Shown in pieces: positions 11,830-22,266 of a stretch of 64,000 nucleotides of DNA. The notes beneath the pieces were generated by a model that saw only the letters and a program-made list of their open reading frames with translations, was not told the origin of the DNA and searched no databases. How positions within the stretch are numbered: position 1 is the first letter of the stretch; each line of letters starts with the position of its first letter. Source of the stretch: Serinus canaria (lineage: Eukaryota; Chordata; Aves; Passeriformes; Fringillidae); NCBI RefSeq assembly GCF_022539315.1, contig NC_066343.1, forward strand, positions 34,935,146 to 34,999,145, read 5' to 3'. Made by a program: the position numbers and the translations under genes.

Positions 11830-12690
11830 AAAGTAGACATGTTCGAGGGTAGGAAGGCTCTACAGAGATCTGAACAGACTCCGTCAGTGGGCCAAGGACA
11901 ACTGCATGAGGCTCAATAAGGTGAAGTGCTGGGTTCTGTCCTTTAGTCTCAGCAAAGCCCTGTAGCACTACAGGCTGGGGAGAATTGGCTTAAGAGCTGC
12001 TTAGCAAAAAGGGATCTGGGGGTGCTGGTTGAGAGCCCGCTCAGTGTGAGCCACTGTGTGCCCAGGTGGCCAAGAAGGCCAGTGGCATCTTGCTTGGCCT
12101 GAACCAAGAGCAGTGTGGCCAGCAGCCCAAGGGACATGATCATCCTCCTGTACTTGGCATTGCTGAGGCCACACCTCGAGTCCAGTTTTGGCTCCCTCTG
12201 ACACCTCCAGGACCCTGAGGTGCTGGAGCTTGTACAGCTAAAGTCAACAAGGCTCAGGAAGGTCTAGCAAACATCTCTTATGAGGAATGGCTGAGGGAGC
12301 TGGGTTTGTTTAGTCACGAGAAGAGCAGGCTCAGGGGAGACCTCATTGCTCTCCACAACTCCCTGAAAAGAGGCTGTAGTGAGCTGGGGGTTGGTGACTT
12401 CTACTGTCCCTGCAGGGAGAGGATCAGAGGAAATGGCCTTCAGCTGATTCAGGAGATTCAGATTAGATATTAGGGGAAAAAAAGTCATTGCTAGAGTGTT
12501 CAGGCATTGGAATAAGTTGCCCAGGAAGGTGGTGGAGTCACCATCCCTGAAGATTCTTAGGAGGCACCTGGATCTGGTGCTGGGTAATGTGGTTTAGTGG
12601 TTTAGAGTTACAGTAGTAGCGCTGGTTGGTTGTTGTACTGGATGATCTTAGAGGCCCCTTCCATCCTTGATGATTGTATGGTTCTAAACC
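11830..12690 (+). mobile_element. CR1 LINE fragment, 3' region
   Basis: Matches the consensus flow of avian CR1 3' sequence: CAGTGGGCCAAGGACAACTG near the start, GTGCCCAGGTGGCCAAGAAGG at 12058, GAGGCCACACCTCGAGT at 12167, GGTGGTGGAGTCACCATCCC at 12530, and the terminal GATGATCTTAGAGGCCCCTT to TGATTGTATGGTTCT. It is 5'-truncated as usual for CR1 and has no open reading frame. The short minus-strand frames over it are meaningless. Confidence 0.9.
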
Positions 12691-13560
12691 AGCCCCCAAT
12701 ATAAAAAGTGAGAGAAGAGTAAGGGGGAAATAATAGTACATTCAATCCCAAGAAAGGCAAGGAAGCTGGCAGAATTTAACAGATAAAAATGCAAAAGCAT
12801 TGCACCTGTATAGCTGATAATAAATGTATGCTTTTTCATTTTGCAGAGAAAATAACAGCATGTCTCCAGCTGAAGTGCTGCAGTCACAGACATTTCTTCT
12901 TGGCCTAAGTGAGAGGAGACTCAAACCTTCCACATCAGAAAAGGCTTGCAAGCCATGGTAATAGACACCCCAGGCATGGGGCTCCTACACTGCACTCACC
13001 TGCCCTGGCTTGTGCTGTACATCCAGACTTTGCAGCAGAAAGACTCTCTTTACCAAGACAAACCAGTCCTTTCAGCTCAGATGGAGTACTCCTTCCTCAA
13101 TGTCTTTCCAAATGCATCTTCCTCTCCATTTCCATTTCTATCTCCCTTTCCCACTCCAGTCCTCCATCCAGTTCTCCTCTCTTGCAGACCTGTTGCAATC
13201 ACCCAGCAAGTTGCTTTCTCCAGGTGTGGCATCTCACAAAATAAAAACCAAATCAAAAACTTTTTTACTGAACACAAGTTTTAGGAAGCTCTACAAATGT
13301 CCTGGTTAAATTCAAGCTGATTTTGTGTTTCCAGCAGATCAACAGGTCACCTACCTAATCCTCATGTAATTTCTTTCCACTGAGCCTGAAACAGATACTG
13401 CTGATCCCCACGCCTCGTAAACCAGGTAACTTCCTCTGTACATAAACTTTATTCTGTGACGCTTTTGCCACAGAAGTGACACCAGCCAAGACCAAACATC
13501 CACAATCTGTAGGAAAAAAGGGATGTTTAACCTACTGAAAAAGCAGTGAAGTAAGGATTT
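12691..13560. other. Non-coding interval between CR1 fragments
   Basis: No repeat family recognised and no supported gene. Three overlapping plus-strand frames at 12909-13309 come from a C/T-rich stretch at about 13090-13190 and contain no domain. Confidence 0.5.
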
Positions 13561-13567
13561 TCATAGT

Positions 13568-13663
13568 TTCTTCTTAAAAAAAAAACAAAAAAACCCCAAA
13601 AAATAAAACCAAAACAACAAAATCCCCCACCCAAACAAAATAAAGAAAAACAAAACAAAACAA
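13568..13663. repeat. A/C-rich low-complexity tract
   Basis: Long A runs broken by CC and CCCC, abutting the 3' side of a minus-strand CR1 piece. Confidence 0.75.
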
Positions 13664-13815
13664 AGTTCTCCGCTGAGCCTCCTTTTCTCCAGGCTGAACA
13701 CCCCCAGCTCCCTTATCTGCTCCTCACAGGACTTGTTCTCCAGACGTTTCAGCAGCTCCATTGCCCTTCCCTGGGTACACTCCAGCTCCTCAATGTCATT
13801 CTTGCAGTAGCCCTG
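13664..13815 (-). mobile_element. CR1 LINE fragment (minus strand)
   Basis: Reverse-complement CR1 sequence: GCCTCCTTTTCTCCAGGCTG followed by CTCAGCTCC-like text and a 'TGCCCTTCCCTGG' segment. About 150 bp of the CR1 3' region without its terminal repeats. Confidence 0.85.
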
Positions 13816-15256
13816 CATATTTGGGTTTTGTATTTTAAACAAGACCATCTCCACCAGGAGTGACTAATGGAGTTACAGACAGGAGATGGTATTCTTTTCA
13901 TGCCTGTCTCCACTGTTACACTCCTGAGAGACCCACTGTAGTCTGCATTAAATAGGAAAAATAAAAGCCAAACACTCAGACTATGGTGAGCTGCAAGTGT
14001 CTGGAGCAGCTTCCTTCCCAGCCCTGTGCCAAAATCTGCATAGTTCACATTATACTGGAGCTGGGAAGGGCAGTCCAAAGCAGTAAACTGGTTTGTGGAG
14101 GACAGCTGATTGCACATCAGGGAACCTTCTGCAACACCCCAGCTCAGGAGTCTCTCAGAAGCACTGGGAGACACGATTATTTCTTTTTTTTTTTTTTCTT
14201 TTCTTTTTGTTTTTCATTAAGAACTGCTGAAAGCCAGGTTTTCTTGGCAATGCTTTCTTTCCATCAGACCAGAATTTTATCAGGGCAGGATTTTTCAGGA
14301 TTCTCTCCTGGGATTTCTGTGTGTCTGCAAGTCCAGCAACTGAAAACTTATTGTGCATTCACAGCAGCTCTGACTGGCTGCTGTGTGACTGGTAATCCTA
14401 GACACATTCACAGCCCATATGCACTACGGCTGCGTAACACCCAGCTCAGTACATCCTATGTTTTCTGGCCAAATTGGACAGATTGTGTATGCATGTTCAA
14501 TTGAAGCCCGTGTGCCAGGAAGTCTGCAGCATCAGATTTACTATTCTTGAGCACACACCTTGTCCAGGAATGCTTGGAAATCTTACTTAATAGGTAGCTT
14601 CAGATGGAAGGTTGGAAAATTACATGTGACACAAAAAATTATATTTGTTACTAATTCAAGCCAGGAGAAAGGGGGGCAAATAAAAAAATCCCAGATTCTG
14701 TTGCTCCATTCACTCAGCACTGTCTTCCAGATGCTGCCAATTCAAAGTCTTCCAGATGATGCCAATAATAATCTCAAGGAAGGCTCTGTTACAAATCCAA
14801 ATAGGAGTTTTTTATAATGTAGCTGTTTCTAATCCCCACTTACCTTAATTCCTTGATATTTTTTTTCTGACATATCTGCTAATGCCTGCATAAGGGCCCT
14901 TCTCCTCCAGCAGAATAAAACTGCTTCTTTTGTTATCTCTCCAGTCCAACAAATGACATTAAAGAGAAATTTGAATGATGATGTTAGTTTTTCCAGTGAA
15001 TGGCTCCATACAATGCCAAACTGAATTTTTCAAGATTTACATAACTTGATCAGCAATTTTTTTTGTTGTGTACTGATATTTTGTAGAGATGCCCAGAAAA
15101 GTTAAAAATCAAGTGCTTAAGAAGATCACTAAAGAGCAGTCTGTTTGTTAAACAGAAAAAAGAGCAAAATCTTCCCTAAGCCCAGATGCTGTCAGAATTA
15201 TTCATTTCACTGGTAATTCTGCAGTATGAAGAAATGTAATTCACAAAGAAGGCAGA
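13816..15256. other. Non-coding interval
   Basis: AT-rich DNA with a pyrimidine run at about 14181-14217. No gene, RNA or repeat family recognised. Confidence 0.5.
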
Positions 15257-15895
15257 TCACAAAATCATAGAATAGTTTGGTTAGGAAGGGACTTTGAGAC
15301 CATCTAGTTTCATTGCCCCTGCCATGGGCAGAGACACCTTCCATCAGATCAGTTTGAAGGCTCCATCCAACCTGGCCTTGAACTGGGCAACTTTCCCCTC
15401 TTTCTTTCTAATTTCCCCCTCCTTCAGTCTGAACCCATTACTCTCTGTCCTACCGTACAGCTCCTGACAAAGGATCACTTCTCCAGTATTCCCTTTCATA
15501 TACTGAAATGTTCCTGTGAGGTCTCCATACAACCTTCTTTTCTCCAGGATGAACAGCCCCAACTCCCTCATTCTGCCTTTGCAGGGAAGGTGCTCCTGTC
15601 CTCTGATCAACTCAGTGGCACTCCTTTGGACTCTTTCCAACAGGTCCATGTCCTCCCTGTGCTGGGACCCCAGAGCTGGATGCAGAGTTCCAGGTGGGCT
15701 CTCACCAGGGCAGAGCAGAGGGGCAGAATCCCCTCCCTGGCCCTGCTGCCCACGCTGCTCTGGATGCAGCCCAGGACTCGTGTGGCTTTCTGGGCTGGGA
15801 GTGCCCATGGCTGGGTCATGTCCAGCCTCTCACTCACCAGCACCCACAAGTCCTTCTGGGCAGGGCTGCTCTCAATCACTTCTCTGCCCAGCCTT
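15257..15895 (-). mobile_element. CR1 LINE fragment (minus strand)
   Basis: Begins with the characteristic inverted CR1 terminus (AATCATAGAATAGTTTGG, AAGGGACTTTGAGACCATCT, CCTGCCATGGGCAGAGACAC) and continues through TTTTCTCCAGGATGAACAGC and GCTCTCACCAGGGCAGAGCA. About 640 bp. The frames at 15344-15962 are translations of this repeat, not a gene. Confidence 0.93.
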
Positions 15896-16397
15896 TAGGG
15901 TGACTTTAGTCTGGAGATACGGAGGCTCATGGGAGACATTACCACTCTCTACAACTGCCTGAAAGGAGAGGGTGGCAAGGTGGGGATCAGCCTCCTTACA
16001 AGGCACCCGTAAGAAGAAATGGCCTCAAGATGCATCAAGGAAAGTTCAGGTTGGACACCAGGAGAAATTTCTTCTTAGAATATTCTGAGTTGGAAGGCAC
16101 CCTCAAGGATCATCAGTTCCAACTCTTAAGTGAGTGGCCCACACTGGGACTGAACCCACAATCTTGGTGTTACTAGTGCCATGTTAATAGCTGAGCTAAA
16201 CTCAGGGTAGAAGGAGTTAAATATTGAAATTGGCTGCGCAGGGAGATGGTGGAATCATGTGGAGGTGTTCAAGAAATTACTAGATGTAGCACTCAGGGCT
16301 GTGGTCTAGTTGACAGGGTGGTGATAATCAAAGGTTATATTCAATGGTCTTGGATGTCTTTTCCAGCCTAATCGATTCTGTGTGACTATGATTCTGT
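15896..16397 (+). mobile_element. CR1 LINE fragment (plus strand), split by a SINE
   Basis: Plus-orientation CR1 3' region: GGAGGCTCATGGGAGACATT, CTCTACAACTGCCTGAAAGG, then GGTTGGACACCAGGAGAAAT, an interruption at about 16074-16205, and continuation to the terminal GATTCTGTGTGACTATGATTC. It lies head-to-head against the preceding minus-strand CR1 with no unique sequence between them. Confidence 0.88.
16076..16205 (-). mobile_element. tRNA-derived SINE with CR1 tail (TguSINE1-like)
   Basis: On the minus strand the element opens with an A-box-like TTAGCTCAGCTA, has a B-box GGTTCAGTCCC about 45 bp later, and ends with a CR1-like tail (CCTTCCAACTCAGAATATTC). This is the plan of the passerine tRNA-Ile SINE as I know it. 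SINEs are scarce in birds, so this is good evidence for a songbird. It interrupts an older CR1; a short duplicated TAGAA may be the target-site duplication. Confidence 0.85.
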
Positions 16398-17317
16398 AAC
16401 TTGCAGATGTGTTGCCCTATGTCAAGAACCTCTCATATCTCAGCAGAGGTGTGCAGGTGTGCCTATCTGACTGAAATACTCTTTGTTAGCCTTTGCTAGT
16501 CCTTTGATGTCTTCTGTTGTACGTGTAACAGAACGGGCAACCAGAGAATGAAAATTCAGATGGTCAGCCTAGATCCTGAAATGTGCAACTCTGAATTTTT
16601 CCATATGCTTTTTCTTGCCTTTAAAAATAAAACCTATTAAACTGGCTTATATCTAAACCGGTAAGAAATGAGATCTGTTGGGGGCAGGGTTACCTTCCCT
16701 TCACTCTTTTCTTTAAAACAAGTGAAAGGTAAGAACATCAAAATTTTTTACAGACCTCAGTTACTTGCTGAGACATCTTTTCACTGCTAATTTTCCTTGC
16801 TCACAAGCAACATCAAATCAAAACATTTATATCCAACAATCTGTGTGACAATAAAAATCAGAAAAGCTTAAAATTAGAAAATGGACAATTCTTCTCTTTC
16901 CTTTTCACCCACAAAGATGAGCAGAGGTATTTTCTTTAGATATAAAGAAGCACATTAATTAAACTACTATGTAATGGTATCTAAAAGTTCAGACTTCCTC
17001 TTCAAGATCTTGTTAATCAAATGCTCCAAATATCATAGTGAGAAGTGAGCCATGAATGACCCCATAAAGTGAAATCCAGTTGCACTCTTTGATGGATAAG
17101 GTTACAAAAACCAAGTGGTGACACTTGATGAATGTGCAGAAATACAACATAACATTCAGATTCAGTTTAACACTGTATAGGACAAAAGGCCAGTGAAGAG
17201 CTATTGAGTACAAAGGAACTGCAGGACTATTATTCCTTGCAATCACTTTTTTACTACTTAATTGTCCATCTTGAAATTCTCTGAGATAGCTTTAACTAAT
17301 TTAATTAAATTATGTGT

Positions 17318-17328
17318 GTGCCACCTGG
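17318..17328 (-). promoter_or_regulatory. CTCF-like motif core (minus orientation)
   Basis: The minus strand reads CCAGGTGGCAC, the conserved centre of the CTCF consensus, but the flanking bases match poorly. Found by eye and weak. Confidence 0.25.
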
Positions 17329-19931
17329 CTAAACTGTCCCTGTTGCTCTGTTTCTTTTTATTTTCTTGTGTTGCTATGTTTAATTGCTTGTCATTTTCCC
17401 ATATAGCCGATACCTTAGTTACTGAGTGTGGGATTTTAGTTCAAACCTAAATTATGGGTTTCCACCTAGACATTAGTTTTTCATCTGGGCGTGGGAAAAG
17501 TGTGGTAGGCAAGGGCACAGATGGTGTACATAAGAAGTGGGGTAGCAGGTAGCCTACTCTTGAGGTATGTGTTACTGTCTGGGGCATGGCTGTGACACTG
17601 TTTTCAGAAAGTGTGAGCAGCTAGAATTCCTCTTCTTACAGCCAGTTTGTATATGACCCTGGACATCAAGTAGATGTTCTTACTGACAATTAAAATTAAA
17701 ATTTCAGTATCCACACCAACAGCATAAGCTCTGTCCTCAGTGACTTATGCCTAGTCCCCTAGACCCTGATGTTGTTTGTCATCAACAAGCCTTAAATGAA
17801 GATGCACAGCTCCTCCACATGTAACCAGAATGCAGCTTCCCCAGCCCCAGCTCCCTCCCATAAGCAGTAGAAGCAGAGTGTCTGAGCAGGACTCTCTCAA
17901 GTGCAACACATAATGGGTTTGGTGAGGAGTGGAACTCCCTGCTGGTAATGCCTGAAGAGAGAGAGTGTCAAGCATAGCCTGTAGCAGAGGAATGTATTTC
18001 CAACCAAAGATATGCCCAGGGGGATCTTCTGACAGCCCTGACAGAGAATGGAAACAGGGATGCAGGACAACACTGAGCAAAGATTTTTCTGCCCAGCTGA
18101 ATAAACAGGGGCAGAAGCAATAGAAGGCAAAAACCCCTGGTCCGGGGTTTGCCCAGGCAGTACAGTGCACTGCATTTGGTGGTCAGTCCAGTTTTACAGA
18201 TGTAGGCTGTGCACTCTGGGCTCTCAGGGCTTAGTTATAGCAGACAAATTAGGCTGAGCTGTAGAAAAGTGGCATTGAAAGTCTGAGATTGTTTTGGACA
18301 CTCACACTGGCAACAATTCAGCTTGGGGTGCATGCCTAGTGGAAGCTGAGGCACACATATGGACATGCTGGGGGAATAACACCTTTGCCCTTCAACTTGC
18401 ACCCACCAAGCCCTACCCTTCAGACTCTTTCTGTAATTGTGTACCCAAAGCCATGCACAGCATCTCTGACTGGGAAGGCTTCTTCAAAGTCACACACTGA
18501 ATAGAGACTAAAGTCACTGAATAGTGACTCCTCACCGCTCTTCATTTGATAATTAATTTTAGGGCACAGTGTTTCATTTCCCAGCACAGGGCTCTGTCTC
18601 TGTAATTTGTCTAATATAGATAAGAGGGGCTATTAGCAAACTCCTTTGACTTGTGCCACCAAACATTCTGAGAAAAAATAAGGATGCCAGAGTGGGCTTT
18701 CGTGACTTACCTTGCACACTGACTTCATCCTCCATATTTAGGAGTGAGAAATCAGTAAAATTACCAGCTGATACACACTAGTGTATCTTCTTGTTTAGTA
18801 TTCTTCAGTAATCTGCTGAATAGATGAGTGATTAAAAGAAGAAAAGAAAGATCTACCTATTATTGCAAGAAACACCAGAAAACAACAACAACAAAAAAGT
18901 TATCTTTTCAGGTGGCATTCTCATACCAGGCACTTAAATCAAAATAGTTTAAATATATAAATATATGTTTAAATATTTGTTTTATATTTGCAACGGTTTT
19001 AAGTTTTGATACTAATACAGAATACTTTCTCTCTATTCTGAAAGAGATTTGTGGGAAACAGACCTCTAGTGGTTAAAATGGGTGTCTTCAAAACCTCAGC
19101 ACGCCACGAGGTGTCTCCCATCTTTCTGGGCAAATCCCTCATTCGGGATCCTGAATGTATATATCAAAATCTAAGAATGACATCACGTTTTTAGAAACAT
19201 TGTTTCCCTTAGCTCCAGTCTGTGTGGATACAATAGGAGAAAGATGTGAACCTCACTTACCAGTTATTCAGCTTAACTCTTGTTTCTATTCAGTGTTTAA
19301 GATACATACATCTGGAGAAGTGGCCTATTCCCAGCTGGTTAAGAAAGTCTGGGAACATCGACAATGACATTTATAAAACAATAATAAGACCGAATTTGTT
19401 ACAGAAATCTTTTCCATTGTACAGCACTGTGTGACAAGCAGTTGTCATTCAGAACATAAAAGCAACTGTAAAACAATAAGACAATTACTGAAAAAAAGTC
19501 CAGAAATCATACATATACCTCGATGTTTGCTAGTAAGGACTAAAGAGAGTGGTGGCCAAGTAACCTCATATTGTGGTTTGAAATGGGGAATATGCTATAA
19601 GAATTTTGTCATCTCTGTTTTTCAGAAGAGGAAGACTTGCTTACTAATCTGAACATCAGCACATCTAACTCTGTTTGAAATTATATGTAACCCTGGACAA
19701 AATGGTAAAGCTCTTTGTGCCTGGCCTAGTTCCACATGTGCAAAACAGGATTAGCAGACTGGCTGAAACCCTGCATGTTTTCTGCAATTTTAAATCTCCC
19801 AGTTCAGGGATTCGTGCTAGTGGAGAGAAGCTTTTTGTATTTTGAATTAAGGCTTTTTGACCCTCACAGCTTGAGGAAAAAAAGCTGGAAGTGAATGAAA
19901 TATATAGACTGACAGTAAAATTTTACATTTT

Positions 19932-19932
<1 letters not shown>

Positions 19933-19975
<43 letters not shown>
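19933..19975. repeat. (TAAA)n microsatellite
   Basis: About ten and a half uninterrupted TAAA units, likely polymorphic. It creates the repeated YLFI residues in a spurious minus-strand frame. Confidence 0.97.
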
Positions 19976-19976
<1 letters not shown>

Positions 19977-20158
19977 CTTTAAGCCAAACTTCTTTTTTTT
20001 GAGTGTGTGTGTCTGGGCCTTGGTATTTGGTAAAAGAGAGCACACAACAGTCATTGCTACTGGCAGTTTTCAGCTCCGTGAAGGAAGGGTGACAAATATC
20101 ATCACCAAATAGGCGAGACCACCCTGAAAAAAACTGCTTTAACCCTAAACTGCCAGGC

Positions 20159-20223
20159 AACTCATCCTAAAAGGATGACTCTAACCAAAGAGTTTGGTTA
20201 GAGTCATCCTTTTAGGATGAGTT
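20159..20223. repeat. Perfect 31-bp inverted repeat with 3-nt spacer
   Basis: The arm at 20159-20189 is the exact reverse complement of 20193-20223, with GAG between. Each arm also holds a smaller palindrome (CATCCTAAAAGGATG). As RNA or single-stranded DNA it would form a very stable hairpin. It lies directly beside a tandem duplication and an LTR-like element. Confidence 0.97.
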
Positions 20224-20276
20224 TTTCATCAGTGGGTGCCACAACCAGGTTTTTCATCAGTGGGTGCCACAACCAG
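20221..20276. repeat. Exact 28-bp tandem duplication
   Basis: The units 20221-20248 and 20249-20276 are identical. The first unit overlaps the last three bases of the adjacent inverted repeat. Confidence 0.97.
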
Positions 20277-20321
20277 GCAGGGTGCTGCTGCAGGCTCTCC
20301 CCGCCGCTGGCTCCCACTGGG

Positions 20322-21000
20322 TGTCACGGTAGCGTTTCTTTCTGTTCATGTGCCTCTCAGGTTCTCCAGCTGGTCAGAGTGACCCTGAGATATGTTAGAG
20401 AGTCTCTTTTCCCAGCCTGGCGCTCCAAGAAGGAGTCAGAGCTCTTCAGTTCTCAGTCTCAAGTTTGTTTATTCTATCTTATCTATAAAACTTTTTCTCC
20501 TGCCCAGCCAAGGTCCGCTCAGCAAGACAGCCCAAGGCACTCTGCCTGCCCCTGGGGCGGTGTTGTGTCTTTATACTAAAAACTACGTATGACATGTTTA
20601 CAATTACTTTCCAATACCTATTATCTATGTTAGACAGTGAGCTTCTACTCTAAACCAGTCTAAAAGTGCCAACATCACAGCAGAAGATGGAAGCCAAGAA
20701 AAAGAAGGAGAAAGGCTGGATTCCTCCAATCCAGGAATCTGGACACCCAGATTCCTCCATCTTGCCTCCTGAACCCCCCATTCTAAAAACCCCAAAAATC
20801 TATTTTTCACCCCGTGATAAAGTCACTGTCATTCTACTTAAACTGTCATGGCTTGCAGATCTTAATCTGAGGTTGGTAACTTGCTCCATGGGTCATAAAC
20901 AGAGTCACAAGTGACTTGGGCTCTGTGCCAGGGTCTCTGCGCCCCCTGGCAGGGGTCTTGGCCTTCCAGGACAGCCAGAGGGATGTCCTGAGTTCCGACA
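20322..21000 (-). mobile_element. LTR of an endogenous retrovirus (minus orientation), probably solo or truncated
   Basis: On the minus strand this reads from TGTCGGAACTCAGG at 21000 to ...CCGTGACA at 20322, giving TG...CA ends and about 680 bp. It has a TATA box (AGTATAAAGA, 20577-20568) and, about 100 bp on, an AATAAA signal (plus-strand TTTATT, 20468-20473), in the U3-R-U5 order of a retroviral LTR. No gag or pol follows, so it is a solo or truncated copy. The ends are inferred and no clear target-site duplication was found; the GC-rich 20277-20321 may be leader remnant. Frames across it are not genes. Confidence 0.7.
20939..20953 (-). promoter_or_regulatory. CTCF-like motif inside the LTR (minus orientation)
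   Basis: The minus strand reads CCTGCCAGGGGGCGC, followed by AGAG, a close fit to the CTCF core. It lies in the U3 part of the LTR, so it would have been carried in by the retrovirus. Found by eye. Confidence 0.5.
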
Positions 21001-21899
21001 TGTGCCCATGACACACTCCTTTATTTCCTCCAGAGCTGCTCTCCCACCCTCCCGGCGGGGGACAGATAATGAAATAGGCAGCCCTGACCCAAGGCTTGCC
21101 CCGCGCACCTGCAGCTCTGGGCGAGTGAGGAGCTCTGCAGCCGAGACTTCACCGGCTCTGCTCACAAGGTGTCACCCACGGGTTACACTCGCGCAGATCT
21201 GCTGAACGCAGCTCCTTAAGTGACTTTTACAAAGCTGCAGTAAGACTTCCATTAGCGCTGGGTTTTCCCTTACAGCCACGGATGGGCAGGTCATCTATGT
21301 CTCATGGTGAAACCAGACTGAACTTGTACTTACTGGTCACTGCTACACTAAGCACACCTAAAAAGTTTCCACTGACATCACTTTTCTGAATTAGTTACAT
21401 AGCTTTCTCTTTTACTTTTATTAATTTACCGTCTGCATAAAAAGTGGTCAAAATAGGATAGATTTTGCATACCTGAGCCTAAACAATGCTTTGCAGAACC
21501 AGTAGGAAATAAGGAAAAAGGTTCCCCATTTCACCTATAAAGTCCCTAACTTCCAGAGAGCAAAGCTTATGCTGAGGATTCTTCTGGCAGGCACCTACAG
21601 GAGGTATTACCATTGAAAGCTGAAAGTAGCCAGGACTTTGGAAGCATGAAAGTGATCGCTACCGGGAATGAAAGAACAAACAACTGCTATGGAAGCAAAT
21701 CAGCCATCCAACAATGTCAGTCTGACTGACACAGTATTCTACTGTCACAATTTTGGATGAAATATAGCTACTATTCCAGTACCTGAAGCCTTCCATGTAT
21801 TGTGATGAGGTGTATTAAGATAGTTGTTACTTTTCAGGATACTGCTCCTTCAACCATTTCTGTGCCTGGGTTAGATTATACACAAAAGTGACTTGAAAG

Positions 21900-22175
21900 C
21901 ACTGTTGCAAGAGGATTGCTTGCAAATGCCTAAGCATGGACTAAATCCTTGCTGAGTCAGGACCTAATGGTTTCCTTCACCAAACAGATTTGGAGTGTCT
22001 TTAACACTGTCCTGACAATTTTCTGACACATCCATAACAGACAGAAAGAGGTTAATAGCATCCCATCTGCAGTCAGACAGTCTCACATCCCTGCAATTAG
22101 ATGTTATCATCTCATTTGTGCTTGTAAAATGTCTGACGGATCCTATGATTTCACTAATTTGCAAACCCACAAGTC
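21900..22175. promoter_or_regulatory. Candidate enhancer with MARE/AP-1 site
   Basis: TGCTGAGTCAGGA at 21950-21962 matches 12 of 13 bases of the Maf recognition element as I know it and contains an AP-1 core. Nearby are an octamer-like TGCAAATGCC at about 21921 and, near 22095-22115, a CAATTAG homeodomain core with a TTATCA GATA-like site. Non-repetitive and non-coding. Appearance only. Confidence 0.25.
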
Positions 22176-22230
22176 TGGTTGAAATATACTAGAGTAAAAC
22201 TGAATAAATATTTGCAATTTTACACAACAG

Positions 22231-22266
22231 TTAGATGATTATGATGATGATAATAATAATATTAAT
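22231..22266. repeat. Compound (GAT)n/(AAT)n simple repeat
   Basis: ATGATGATGATAATAATAAT-type tract. Confidence 0.85.

Larger units (their letters stand above)
16398..20158. other. Non-coding interval
   Basis: Mostly AT-rich. A CTCF-like core is at 17318-17328 and an (AAAT)n microsatellite at 19933-19975. Minus-strand frames at 17751-18175 show no recognisable domain. No gene supported. Confidence 0.5.

Noticed and set aside
15344..15962. Frames of 90-154 codons on both strands
   Set aside because: They translate CR1 3' repeat sequence, which is non-coding.
20159..20223. Hairpin as a microRNA precursor
   Set aside because: The stem is perfect but the loop is only three bases, unlike a Drosha/Dicer substrate. 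The adjacent exact duplication points to rearrangement instead.
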